The notes below the pieces were generated by a model that worked only from the letters and a program-made list of their open reading frames with translations, was not told the DNA's origin and did not search any database. The position numbers and the translations under genes are program-made. From Cycas panzhihuaensis (Eukaryota; Cycadophyta), in assembly GCA_023213395.1 (NCBI GenBank), contig CM041465.1, positions 218,557,741 to 218,621,740 on the forward strand: 64,000 nt of DNA, read 5' to 3'. This document shows positions 12,006 to 23,829 of the stretch, in pieces. The stretch's first letter is position 1; each line of letters begins with the position of its first letter.

Positions 12006-12023
12006 TGGCGACCATACTCGAGA
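12006..12023 (+). other. G1 primer-binding site
   Basis: TGGCGACCATACTCGAGA follows the 5' LTR after one base. The same TGGCGACCAT start is found next to the LTRs of G2b and G3 on the minus strand. I could not assign the tRNA from memory. Confidence 0.75.
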
Positions 12024-12260
12024 CCCGCTAGTAAGGGAATTAGTCTTTCTCTCTTTCTTATTGGTGCTATTACCTCTCAGTAGATTTTCCTTTTGATCTT
12101 ATTGGGTAGCCTCCAATACGTGCATTACCTTATCTTTCTCTTCTTCTAGTGCATAGGCAGGACTTACATGTGATGATTCTCACATTGCTTACAAGGCCTA
12201 CCTCTGTTATTGGAAGAACCCCCATATTATTCCCTTCCCACCTCAAATTCTGATCCGATC
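12024..12260 (+). other. G1 leader
   Basis: About 240 bp between the primer-binding site and the gag ATG. No feature seen. It corresponds to the G2 leader 56497-56749. Confidence 0.6.
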
Positions 12261-15200
12261 ATGGAGGGATCTCTTTTAGATTGGGCATACCATGCTTATG
12301 TGTCTGATTCCTTAGAGCCACCTACTTCCTTCTAAGGGTCCGCCCAAGGAAGTGAAGACCCCATTTATTATCCAGGTGACCAACCACACCCCCAGTCTCA
12401 CCATTTCTCTACTCATAGAGTAGAACTTTCATCTCCTTTAGAGTTTCGCCATCCCCATGGTGATTCTCATGAGGACCATCCTATGGGATATGCTTTGTAT
12501 GAGGCTCCTTCTACCTCTTACGATCAAGCAGATACCCCTCCTGTTGATGTAATAGAAGCCTTGATCTAATGTTTCCAAGCCGCCCATCTCCAACCACACT
12601 CAAAGTGGTTTGAGAACGTCTTGCAAAGCATTATGCCCCCTTCTTCTACATCTCTTTCACCTCACTCATCTTGTTCAGTTGCTTTACACATGATGAGACT
12701 ACCTTTTACATCTTCTTCTTCTCCCCATGGTGTATGCTCCTTGGGGACTACTCAGGGCATGTCATCTTCCCAACTCGGGTTGAGCATGCCCCTAGCTAGT
12801 CAAACCACTAGTCCTCCCCCTACCATTATTTATCCACCTACTAGACCTAGGGGACCTGTATGTCCCCCTACTTCTAGTCACATGGGGTCCATCCCCACAT
12901 AATCCCAACACCAACCTAGAGACCCTTCTCTCTACCTACCTCCCAGTTATGCTACTTAACCATGGGGGCATGGTAAAGGGAACTCCCTACCTGCTTATGG
13001 GGTGGACCCTCTGCATCCTTATGGGGTCGCACCACCCACAGGCGGCCCGTATGGGTAGAATCCAGTTCTTCACCCCTTATTTCCACCATCTTGTATGGCA
13101 TCTTACATTACACCTTTGTAAGGAGGGCCAACTCCTTCCCAGGGCTCATTCCCTCAAACTCCTTTTTAATAAGGAGGACTCTCTCTAGGAGGGATGGGTA
13201 CGTTATACCTATCTGCTCCCATGCAGGTTTCTTCGAATGTGGGATTCACGCCCCCTCACTAAGTGATAGGAGGACAACATCCCCTTTCGAACCAAACCCT
13301 CCCAAGAGGATTTGGGTAAACCTACTCACCATCATTTCCATCTTCTATTGACCCTATGTTCTAGTCAAGGGTATGCCCCTTTATGGGCTATTGGTTAAAC
13401 CCATTATCCGTTGAGGCACTAAGAACTAACTTACTGCCTCACCTCCTTGAAGTCCCCAAATTCGATGGGACTTCATTGCAAGACACAACGGAGCATGTTC
13501 GTAACTTCTCTATGGCATGCATTGACTACTAGGCTTATGACCACATCCTTATGAAATTGTTTCCATGGTCTCTTCAAGGTGATGCCCTCAAATGGTTTTA
13601 GCAACTACCCACGCATTCTATCTTCTCCTTCTAGTAGCTCGTGGATGAGTTCATCAACTACTTTGACATGGCTTGCCCATTTGAGAGTAGAATGAAATCC
13701 TTTTTGTCGCTTAAACAAGGTCATGATGAGATGAATCATGACTCTGTGCGGTATTTCCACGTCCTTCTTCATTCCACTAAGGCTACTTTGCCCGAGGAGT
13801 TGAAGAGGGACCTTTTTGTCAATGCCCTTCATCCAGAAGTCCACATGGATGGAGGCAACTATGTGTGACTCCGTCATAGAGAAGTTCTTGGCACTCGAGG
13901 CCATTGAGATCCAAGCTAGACTCAAGAAGCCTCTAAAGTCCTCACAGTGATGTGAGGCCGTACCACCATCAAAAGAAACCAAAACTCAACAACCCACTAG
14001 GTCTTCTTCCCATTCTACCGAGAAGACTCTAGACACTCTCACTTTAGCCATATATTTATTTGAACATACTATGAAGGAGCTTAAGCTTCAAGCTTATTCA
14101 TCTCCCATGTCTAATAAGCCAGTTCACTAGTCTTCCCAAGATGCTCCTTCTAGGGGTGGTAACACCCAGTCCTCTCAAATAAGGAAACCTGACTCCTCCC
14201 GTGAGAAGAAGTGGTGCTCCATCCATGGGGAGTGCTTCCACGATGATTCGTGGTGTTGGACCTAACATCCTAAGGCTGCCCCGTAATGTGATTCTTCCCC
14301 CAAACGGGCGTCTAGGCCCAACCTAGTCCATCTCGTTCATAGAGATCCCTTCCCCAAACATGGGGAACGTGATCGCAACTCCCAGTAGAAGAATAACCAG
14401 AACTGAGGGAGGTCTCCAAACCCTTACCCTTCATAAGCCAAAGGGAAGGGTGTGAGGAATTCATCCTCTTCCTTAGGTTCCCCTAATCGACATACCCCTT
14501 CACCTTTGTGATCCCAAAATAAGGGAAATAAGGCCATTCAATTACTTGAGACCACCCCATTATATGCCTTAATCGATCTTAAGCGATCAAAGAGGCGAAT
14601 AGTGCCTCTTCGTCCACATCTCATCTCGATCCTCTTCTAAAAACTTCTCTTCTAGAAGCCCCCACAATCCCCAAGATCATTCATGTCTGCCCTGGTCATT
14701 ACGACTTTTGAAAGGCTCTTCCCCAACCCATTGCGAAGGGAAAGTCTTTCTCTGTCATTGATAAGCTTCACATCGTGGCTACCAGAATGTCCATAATGGA
14801 CGTCTTGAGGAGCTTCCATGAACGATGTATATTACTCTTGGAGGCTTTAGGATTAGGTGATGTGCATGTTCGCACCTTGGGTGTCATCTCGAGTCCTGAA
14901 CCTATCATCTCCTTTAATCCTAAGGATCTTCCCCCTACTAGCGAAAGGGAGCGCCAATGGCACTTCCTTTTCACTATTACCATCGATACTCCAGATTGTA
15001 CTTTATGAAGAATCATTATTGATAATGGTTCTTCCATTAATACCATGCCCTTATGTGTTATGCAGGAGCTCGGCATATTAGCTTTAGAACCAGTTCCATG
15101 GTGGTGCCAATGCTATGATGGTAGTGAAAAGACACCCTTGGGATCAATGTCTATCCTACTTACTCTTAAGGACAAGACTGTCCTTGCTGATATTATAGTC

Positions 15201-18200
15201 CTCAATGTTGATGTTAACTACAATATGTTGTTGGGATGCCCATGGCTCAATTAGATGGGAACCGTGTGCTTGTCCCGTTGAGGACGACTTAAATTCATCC
15301 ACGAAAGGTAGATGAAAGTCATATCTCGGGAGCTTCCTCCCATTAAATAACCATGTCAATCCTACCAAACAAGTCATGGCCAAGAAAAAGGTGACAAAGG
15401 CCTTTCTACCCATGCCTATGCTTGTTCTATTGACATCCCTGACTCATCTCTTTCGGAAGAAGACCCTTCATCCTCTTCTTCCAACCTCATACGTTTCACC
15501 CCTATTGGTGTTGGAAGTCATGAGTACCTTACCATACTTAGTGACGATGAGTCTGATGGCAAGGATGAGGACCTCCCTCACTCTGTCTCCCTTCTGGGCG
15601 GGAGTAGGGGTACCTCCTTCATTCTAGATCCTGCTCTAGAACCTCTATAGTTAGAGAGACTAGTTCTCCTCTTATGTCTCATGTCATCACCCCTGTTGAT
15701 TAGGTGTTCCTTGCATCTTCCCCTCTGTTGCCACACATAGGTAACGAGGTTAGGGAGCCTCATATTATCCCTTGTGAGAGACCTCTTTTTGGCTCTTCCA
15801 GGGAGTCCGTCAGGAATGTCAAGTGGTGTGATGACCACCATGGTTGCGCAGTCTCTACTTCTCTTCACCCTTCATCTTCTTAAAGTGTAGTCATCCATGG
15901 GGTAGACTACTTTGAGAATGACGAAGCCCTACTTGAGCACTTAGCGAGCTATGCACCCAACCTTCTTTCTAGTCACCATAGGCTTAGCTATCAGAAGGTC
16001 TTGGCTATTAGGTCTACTCTCACTGACCCAACTTTGTCCCCTATTCCATCCCTTCTTATTGACCGAGCCCCCCTCCACTTTGAGGAGGGGAATGCCATAT
16101 GCATGGGGGCAACCCAAGACATAGTCCTTGCCCCAAGCAAAGTCATTAAGGTAGGAGTGGAATGCTCTTCTGATGAAGTGAAGCAGTATACCCTTCTATT
16201 CCAGGAATTCTGGGATGTTTTTGCGTGGGACTACTTTGATATAAAGGGAATTGATCCTTCAATCATAACCCACAACCTTACTACTATTCCTAGCACTTGG
16301 CTCATGCATCAAAATTAATGCCCTCTTCACCCTAAGCTCTCAGTTGTTGTTAAAATAGAAGTTGAGAAACTCTTTAATGTAGGATTGATCACTTCCATCA
16401 ACTACCCTAAATGGGTATCTAACATTGTCCTCGTTGCTAAAAGAAACGGGATAATCTGGATATGCATTGATTTTTGTGATATCAACAATGCATGTCCTAA
16501 GGATAATTTCCCACTTCCTTTTATCGATAAAAGTATCGATCGAACCACCTGTTTCGAAGTCATGTCCTTAATGGATGGATTCTCCGGCTACATCCAAATT
16601 TAAATCTCTCCTGAAGCCCATCATAAGATGGCCTTCACCACTCCGTGGGGTACTTTCACCTATAAGGTGATGCCTTTCAGACTTAAGAATGCAGGCACCA
16701 CTTATCAAAGTGCGATGCAATTCATTTTTCATGACCTCATCAACAAATCCTTAAAGGTCTTCATGGATGACATGATGGGTCTCTCATACATTAGAGCCTA
16801 TCACCCTGCTAATTTGTAGGCCATCTTTGCACAGTGTCGTAAATACCATATAAGCCTCAATCCTCTTAAATGTGTATTTGTCATGACCACTGGCAAACTC
16901 CTTAGTTTCCTTGTGTCAAAGCAAGGAATCCAAATTGACCTTGATAAAGTCAAAGCCATCCTTGACATGCTGCCTCCTAAAACCCAATGATAGATTAAGT
17001 CATTTTTAGGTAGGCTTGGTTTCCTCAGGCTTCTCTTGGCAAACTTTATCATAAATGCCAAACTGTTCACTAACCTATTAAAGAAGGGGGGCCCGTTTGT
17101 TTAGTCTTCCAAGGCCCAACAAGCCTTTGAAGAACTTAAGGAAGCCCTCACTTCTGCCCTAACATTAGCGCTGCCTCTCTTTGATAAACCATTCATCCTA
17201 TATACCTTGGTAGTAGATGAATCTCTGGGTACCATGTTGACTCAAGAGGATGATTCGAGAGCCAAGAGGGCTATTTACTTCATCAGTCACACCCTCATGG
17301 CTACTAAACTCAACTACTCTACTGCGGAGAAGGAATGCCTCTCCTTAGTACATACAACTAAGAAGTTTAGGCATTATTTGCTTCGGAATACTACTTAGGT
17401 GATCGTTCAATCTGATCCCCTGCATTATTTACTCACCTAAACTGACCTAATAGGTAGGACTAATAAGTGGGCCATCCACCTTCAAGAATTTGATCTCCAT
17501 ATCATTAATAGGAAGTCGAAGAAGGGGATGGTAGTGGTTGAGTAGCTCACTAACACTCATATCCTGAACCCTTTAGATGTTCTTATTGATGACTCTCTTC
17601 CTAACGAGCCTATCCTAGTCATTCAGGACTCCCATCCTTATCCACTTACTGATAGTAAGTGGTATGGGGACATCGTACAATACCTCACTCAACAGTAGTA
17701 TCACCCTGATGTTAGCGATAAAGTTAGGTCTCATATTCGGGCCACTACCAGATAGCACTTCCTTATGGGTGAGGTATTGTACAAGAGATCCTTCGATGGG
17801 ATCCTTCTTCGCTACATTACCCCCAATGAAGCAGACTAGATACTTCACAAATGCCACAATGGAATTTATGGGGACCACTTTGGGGGACAATCCATGGCCA
17901 AAATAATCCTTCGTATGGGGTACTATTGGCCATCCCTCTTTAAGAATGCCCATGCTTATGCCCTAAGATTTTGGGGATGTTAAGTGTACGCTAACATCAC
18001 CCACTTGCCTTCTGAGGCTCTCCACCTCATTATATCTCCATGGCCCTTCTCCTAATCGGGGTTGGTCCTCATCGGAGCCATATCCTTATCCTCTTTGTTG
18101 TATCACAAGTTCATCTTGACTACTATGGAGTACTTTACTAAATAGGTAGAAGCCATTCCTTTGATTACTACTCCTGGTAAGACGATTGCCACCTTCATCT

Positions 18201-18904
18201 ACTAGTATATCATTTGCTACTTCAGGGTTCCTGATGTCCTGATCATGGATAACGGAACTCCTTTTTACAATAAGGAGGTGGATGAGCTTTGTGAGAATTT
18301 CCACATTTCTTATAAGACTTTCTCTCCTTACTGCCCACAAGCCAACGGCCAGGTTGAATCATTTAATAAAACTCTTGTAAATATCCTAAAGAAGACTATT
18401 GCCCAATCTCACAAAGATTGACACCTCCAGCTCCCTTCTACCTTATGGGCATATCGCATATATATCTATATAGCTACAGGAATGACTCCTTTCTCCCTAG
18501 TCTACGAGACAGAGGCAGTTCTCCCATTAGAAGTAGAGATTCCTTCTCTACGTGTCTCTCTCAGAGGTCTTATCGATGAGGAGTTTGTTCGTCAGGCTTG
18601 CCTCTTACATCTCGAGGCCTTTGATGAGAAACACTTGGCCGCCTACCAAGCCAACCTTGCCTCTAAGTGTAGGGCACGAAGGACCTACGATAAACACCTT
18701 CATTCCTGTCCTTTACATCTCGGGGACCATGTCCTCAAACTAGAATATCTCCATGATCACTTAACTAAATTCAGACCTAAATAGGTTGGCCCTTTTGTCA
18801 TTCTCAAGAGCCTTAGGAACAACACTTACAGGATCGCCACACTAGAGGGTCTTAAATTTGAGAAGGCGGACAATGGGAAATTCCTGAAAAAATTTTATGC
18901 ATGA
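12261..18904 (+). pseudogene. G1 gag-pol polyprotein pseudogene
   Basis: The start ATG (MEGSLLDWAYH) matches the G2 gag start (MEGYPSDWAYH). The gag part runs to about 14560 and includes WCSIHGECFHDDSWC near 14214-14258, spaced like the Tat gag zinc finger (C-x2-H-x4-H-x4-C), with the second histidine in place. The protease is around 14770-15260, with IIDNGSSIN and a late LLGCPWL. Reverse transcriptase is around 16330-16800 (ICIDFCDINNACPKDNFPLP, TTPWGTF, VFMDDMMG). RNase H is around 17190-17400 (YSTAEKECLSLV). Integrase is around 17770-18904 (zinc-binding start, DNGTPFYN, PQANGQVESFNK) and ends KKFYA-stop. I find no second RNase H between RNase H and integrase. Dozens of in-frame TAG/TGA codons make it non-functional. 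Confidence 0.88.
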
Positions 18905-19678
18905 CTATATCACTCTTCTCTATGCGCTCTAAAATGAGCCTAAACTACCATCCTAGGTGCATCGCCATTTCTCGTAGCCACAGGTGGAATGGCAGCTTAG
19001 GGTGGTATTTCCTGCCTCTTTCAGGTTCCCCTTGTAGAACCCCTTATCCCCCTTTCCTCTTGGGGGGGGGGGCATCTTCCTAATTGGGTGTATTGTCCCT
19101 ATCACCCCTGGGCTTGGCTACATTCCCCAACTAGGATGACATGTTGGAGTATCATCACTCCCTTCCCATTGGTGCCTCCTTTGCATATCTCACTATGCTC
19201 CTATGTGGACATGTATGCTGCCCTACCTCCTAGCTTCATAGATGTCTATCACTGCTGCTTATGGTAACCATGTATGCACCTGCTAGGAATATGGCCTTGC
19301 ATGAAAGGAAGTGTGTGTAGCTCAAACAATCCTCTATCACAAACCATATAGAAATCAATCAAAAAATATAATAACACATAGCTTCTCGTGCATCTGTGCA
19401 CCCTTATACATGTACATATATACATTTAAAAATATATATATACATCATCCATCATCATGTGTCATCACATGCATCAGCATATATCAAATAGGGTGCCAAT
19501 GGCCCCATCTATATATACAAAATCATCATGTGTCATATCATACAAGATAGTATGGTACATCATCTGTGGGAAACTGAAATCCTTGTAAGGAGGAGTATAA
19601 TCATGTGGCAATATATGGTGAATCCCTGGAGGTATGGTGCTTTCCCATATTAAATCCAATACTACTACATCCAACTCT
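18905..19678 (+). other. G1 3' non-coding stretch after integrase
   Basis: The first part (to about 19280) is homologous to the stretch after the G2b integrase stop (minus strand, 49954-49600), including a shared GAGCCTAAACTACCAT word. It holds an 11-G run at 19062-19072. From 19370 to 19520 the DNA is AT-rich with TATA/CATCATC low-complexity repeats. No protein is recognised. Confidence 0.6.
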
Positions 19679-20260
19679 CTAGTACTGCCCTACCCCTGGG
19701 ACATCATCTCCTAATCTATGTGATCCCTCTCCTAGGGACCACATGCTTCCTAGACTCCTCCTACGTCTGTGGGAGCTCCTTGCCTCGCTCCCCTCATACT
19801 GAGGCCTCCTCAGGGTCATCACTACTGTATGGGTATAGGTCCTAGTCTGTGATGACCTCAATGTTATTTGACCTACTAGTTGATCGTATCAGGCCTGGAT
19901 ACAATCCCTCTCACCCTCTACTCCTCGAAGCCATTCCTCTAGTATTGTTATCCTGATGTGACTCTCCACATCACCACCTGCTCCTCCCTGAGCCTTAGAA
20001 CCTGGACCCAGCCTTATAGTGCATCTCTCTCCACCCTGGTCGTATCTAGCTCTCCCTACAATCGTCCCACCCTTGGCACGTGCTCTTGGGACTCTGTCGC
20101 CCATATCTCTCTAGCTCTAACTAAAGGGGCGAAGCCATCGTGTGGTCCCCTGTCGACTATGGCTCCTCTCCTGCTTGGATGGGAGGTTGTCCCTCCATGT
20201 AGACCCAAGGAAACATCTCCCAGACTACCACCTCAACAAACCTCTCGATGTCCACCACTC
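19679..20260 (-). pseudogene. Antisense gene of G1, downstream exon (C-terminal part)
   Basis: Antisense to G1. After the splice acceptor the frame reads VVDIERFVEVVVWEMFPWVY and continues to QPPIQAGEEP before a TAG. Downstream in another frame comes a basic, glycine-rich segment and a coil-like part (ITILEEWLRGVEGERD). A TGA interrupts this, and the frame then goes on (YDQLVGQITLRSSQ) to a stop at 19679. Charge-rich and coiled C-terminal segments of this type fit the tail of a plant-mobile-domain-like protein, but that identity is inferred from the G2b antisense ORF at the corresponding place. One frameshift and about three stops make it a pseudogene. Confidence 0.5.
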
Positions 20261-20367
20261 CTGTAAATCCAACATGCCATGTGTCAGTATACACCAAACA
20301 AATTAAATAAAGCATAACAAATAGATATCTGGTGATTGAAAGATGATGGGTAAGGGCAGTGTTTCAC
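20261..20367 (-). other. Predicted GT-AG intron in the antisense gene of G1
   Basis: On the minus strand the intron starts CAG|GTGAAAC and ends GGATTTACAG|GAG, 107 bp long and AT-rich. Joining the flanks keeps one frame: KELAIPAG on the upstream side runs directly into VVDIERF on the downstream side. The typical plant donor and acceptor plus frame continuity support it. Confidence 0.55.
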
Positions 20368-20609
20368 CTGCTGGAATTGCCAGCTCTTTGACCTGGATGA
20401 TCACCTCCTCCTCGGGTCCTCCACCTATTATTAGTACCTCCTCCTCCTTTGGTACCAACTCTTTGACTGCCTAGCTTGCCGAGGTACCTCCACCCTCCAT
20501 TGTTAGTATTGCCACTGCCTGAATTCTCCCTACTATCCTTAGCTTCTATACTAGCGTCTAGGAAGCTCCACCTCTCTCTACAGTCCCTGACGGACCCGCC
20601 TCTACTCCT
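20368..20609 (-). pseudogene. Antisense gene of G1, upstream exon (truncated)
   Basis: The minus-strand frame that joins the downstream exon contains KELVPKEEEVLIIGGG and EEEVIIQVKELAIPAG, an acidic and hydrophobic stretch, with three TAG codons upstream. A second frame of the same exon is free of stops but glycine/arginine-rich and does not continue past the splice, so I favour the first. The exon is cut at 20609/20610, where G2a begins. The part that should encode the domain core is missing from G1. Confidence 0.45.
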
Positions 20610-23600
20610 GCGGGAGACAACCGGGTAGAACACGTGGCTCCCATTTGGTCAAGCCATGGTCGACCCAGAAGCAAGTTGTAATCAACGTCAACATCGAGGA
20701 TGATGATGTCGGTAACGACAGTCTTATCCTCGAGGGTAAGGGGTATAGAGACAGATCCTAAGGGCATCTTCTCACTACCGTCATACACCCACGGAACGAG
20801 TTCCAAGGCGGAGACGCCAAGCTCTTGCATAACGTGCAAAGTCATGGCATTGACGGAAGAACCGTTGTCCACGACGGTTCTCCGCAACGTGCAATCAGGA
20901 GTATCTATGGTAATGGTGAAAGGGAAGTTCCATTGGCGTTCCTTTCCACTAGATGCGGGAAGATCTCTGGGATCGAAGGAGATGATGGGTTCGCAGCTTT
21001 GGGTTGTACCCAAGGCATGAACGAACGCGTCATTCGATCCTAGAGCTTCCAAGAGGAGCACTCGTTGCTCAGGGCAACTTCTCAAGACGTCCATGATGGA
21101 CATCCTGGCGGCCACAGTGAGAAGCTCTTCGACCACGGAGAAGGGCTTACCCCTCCCTGTGGGTTGGGTAAGGGCTCTCCTAAAGTCAAATTGACCGGGG
21201 CGGATGGGAACGCTCTTGGGAAGTGCAGGAATCTCTGAAGGAACAGCTTCCGGAGGGGGATCGAGCTACGCGGTAGATGTGGAGGCACCTGTTGCCTCCT
21301 TCGCGGCTTGAGACCGGGTTAAAGCATAAAGCGGAGTGGTCTCGAGCATTTGGATCCCCTTCTTCCCCTTGTTACGAGGCCGCGAAGGTGATGGAACACA
21401 GCGGTCAGGGGAGTGCGAAGGGGAAGATGACCTTCGCACACCCTTCCCTCTACCATACGAAGGGTGAGAATCAGGAGACTTATCCTGATTCTGATTGTTC
21501 CTTTGTTGAACATCATGACCACATTCCCTATGTTTGGGGAACGGGTCTCTATGAACGGGCTAATCGAGGTTAGGCCTCAATGCTTACCTAGGGGACGAAT
21601 CACGCGATGGGGCGTCGCGCGGGTGCTGTGCCCAGCAACGCGAATCGTCATGGAAACACTCCCCATGGATGGAATACCATCTCTTCTCAAGGGGAGGATC
21701 AGTCCTCCTTGCTTGAGAAGGCTGGGTGTTACCCCCTTTGGGGGGCATCGCACGAAGCTTCTTTGAGCAGGGTTTATGGGAGGTCGGCGATGAAGGAGGC
21801 TGGAATTTTAGCTCCTTCATCGTGTGCTCAAATGAGCGAATAGCAGAGGTGAGGGGATCTAGGGTCCTCTCAGTCGGATGAGAGGTGGACCTAGCGGGCT
21901 GCGAAGGTTTGGTTTCCTTCACTAGAGGAGGCACCTCGCGACGTTGCGAGGGCTTAAGAGGTTTCTTGAGTCCAGCTTGGATCTCAATGGCCTCCAATGC
22001 CAAGCACCTCGTAATCACAGAGTCACATGTAGTTGCCCCCATCTTAAGGACTTCCACATGCACTTCAGGGCGAAGTGCGTTGACGAAGAGATCTTGCTTC
22101 AACTCCTCAGGCAACGTGGCCTTGGTAGAGTGAAGAAGATCGTGAAAGCATCGCACAAAGTCACGATTCATCTCGTTGTGACCTTGTTTGAGCGACAGAA
22201 GCACTTTCATTCCACTTTCGAATGGACGAGCCACGTCAAAATAGTTGACGAACTCGTCCACCAATTGCTGGAACGAAGAAATCGAATGAGCGGGAAGGCG
22301 GTAAAACCACTTGAGGGCGTCGCCCTACAAGGACCGCAGAAAAAGCTTCATAAGGATATGGTCGTAAGCCCAATAATCGATGCACGCCATAGAAAAACTG
22401 CGTACATACTCGGTTGGGTCTTGTAATGAAGTTCCGTCGAATTTGGGAACTTCAGGAGGGTGAGGCGGGAGGTTAGTCCTTAGCGCCTCAATAGACAATG
22501 GTGTCGACCTATAGTCCATGAAAGGACGTGTCCTCACTTGGGCTAATGGATCGATGACTGGCAAAGGAATGGATGGGGGAGGTAAACCCACCCCTCCTTA
22601 GGAAAATGCCCCTTGTTGGAAAGGGGGTTACGGATAAACGCTCTAGAAGGGAGGTATGCTCCCTTGCGATGATGCAGCAATGGGAGTTGCGCTAGACGAT
22701 GGGAACGAAGGGTGAGAGACCAGGTTTTGCCCATATGGGCCACCCGTAGGTGGTGCAACCCCATATGGGTGCAACGGGTCCACCCCATAGACAGGGAGAT
22801 GGTTTCCCCTAGCTTGCCCCCAAGGTTGAGACGCGTAACCTGGGGGCATGTAAAGGGAAGGACCACCAGTAGAGTTTTGAACGTATGTAGGAGTGGGTCC
22901 TACATAGTTAACGGCAGCGGCACTAGTAGGACCTAGAGGCCTACTAGGGAATTCATGTGCCACGTTTGAAGGTGGCGCATGCGTTTGGCTCAAAAACGGC
23001 ATGCTAACCCCAAGTTGGGGAAAGGACACGCCACGAACGAGTCCAGAAGAAGTAGGACCTCGGCTAGAAACAGGCAGCGCAATGCTTGCCCTGGGAGCCG
23101 AGGTAGACACGGCATGGGACGAGTGTGCGCGAGCAGAAGCATCAATCATTGTAGAAGGTGCAGGGATGGATGACGAAGATGCTACATTGCGCAACACTTC
23201 TTCAAACCATCTAGGGTGCAGTTGGCGGCGAGTTGTTCAGAAGTACTCGCTAATCGCCTCGACTACGTCGGCAGGAGGGGTATCCTCGTAGCCATACGAA
23301 GTCGACGGGATCTCGAAAGTAGGGGATCCCTCAAGACGCTCCTCGTAAGGCTCACCCGTGGGATGGCGAGTCTCGTGAGGAGCCGAATCTTCCACTGTGT
23401 GAGTAGAAGGATGAAAGTCATCAGGATGGAATTGGTCATCTGGATAGTAGATGGAGTCATCGCCCCCATGGGCGGATTCCGGAATAGATGCAAGGAACTC
23501 TTGAGTTCCCGAAGTCATGGTATGGTAGGCCCAATCGGACGGATAACCTTCCATTGTCAAATTGGGTTTCGACGATGGAAGGGAATGAGGCGATTGGTCT

Positions 23601-23829
23601 TCTAACAACGGAGGTAAACCTCGCAAGTGACGCGAGAAACGTCGCATGCAATGCCTTTGCGAGCGTTGTTAGAAGAAACAAAAGAGGAAAAGAGGGAGAG
23701 TGAAGCGGGCACGTTGGGGGTTGCCCAACTGAAAACACGTAATAGGAAACTACCTAGAGGCAAGAATACCAACAAGAAGGGGAAGTGAATTTAGCTCCCT
23801 TACTGGCAGTCCCCTAGTATGGTTGCCAG
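20610..23829 (-). pseudogene. G2a gag-protease fragment (second, truncated interior)
   Basis: The primer-binding site is at 23828-23811 and the gag ATG (MEGYPSDWAYH) at 23554. Gag continues in several frames through 21584, including WCSIHGECFHDDSRC, with the same zinc-finger spacing as G1. The protease ORF (21136-20640) contains VVDNGSSVNAM and a late LLLGRPWL. It ends abruptly at 20610, with a 40 bp deletion at about 20622 relative to G2b (53527-53566). Frameshifts near 23230, 22620, 22290 and 21400 break the frame. It is close to G2b over its whole length. Confidence 0.85.
23811..23828 (-). other. G2a primer-binding site
   Basis: The minus strand reads TGGCAACC next to the LTR end at 23830, one substitution from TGGCGACC in G2b. 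Confidence 0.65.

Noticed and set aside
19062-19072. 11-G run as a structural (G-quadruplex) signal
   Set aside because: A single homopolymer in a decayed non-coding region, without the four spaced G runs needed for a convincing quadruplex.
20364-20633. Minus-strand ORF of 89 codons, glycine/arginine-rich, as an independent gene
   Set aside because: It crosses the G1/G2a junction and overlaps the antisense exon in another frame. It does not continue across the predicted intron, so it is probably fortuitous.
21944-22426. Plus-strand ORF of 160 codons
   Set aside because: Antisense shadow of the G2a gag. The equivalent in G2b is broken.
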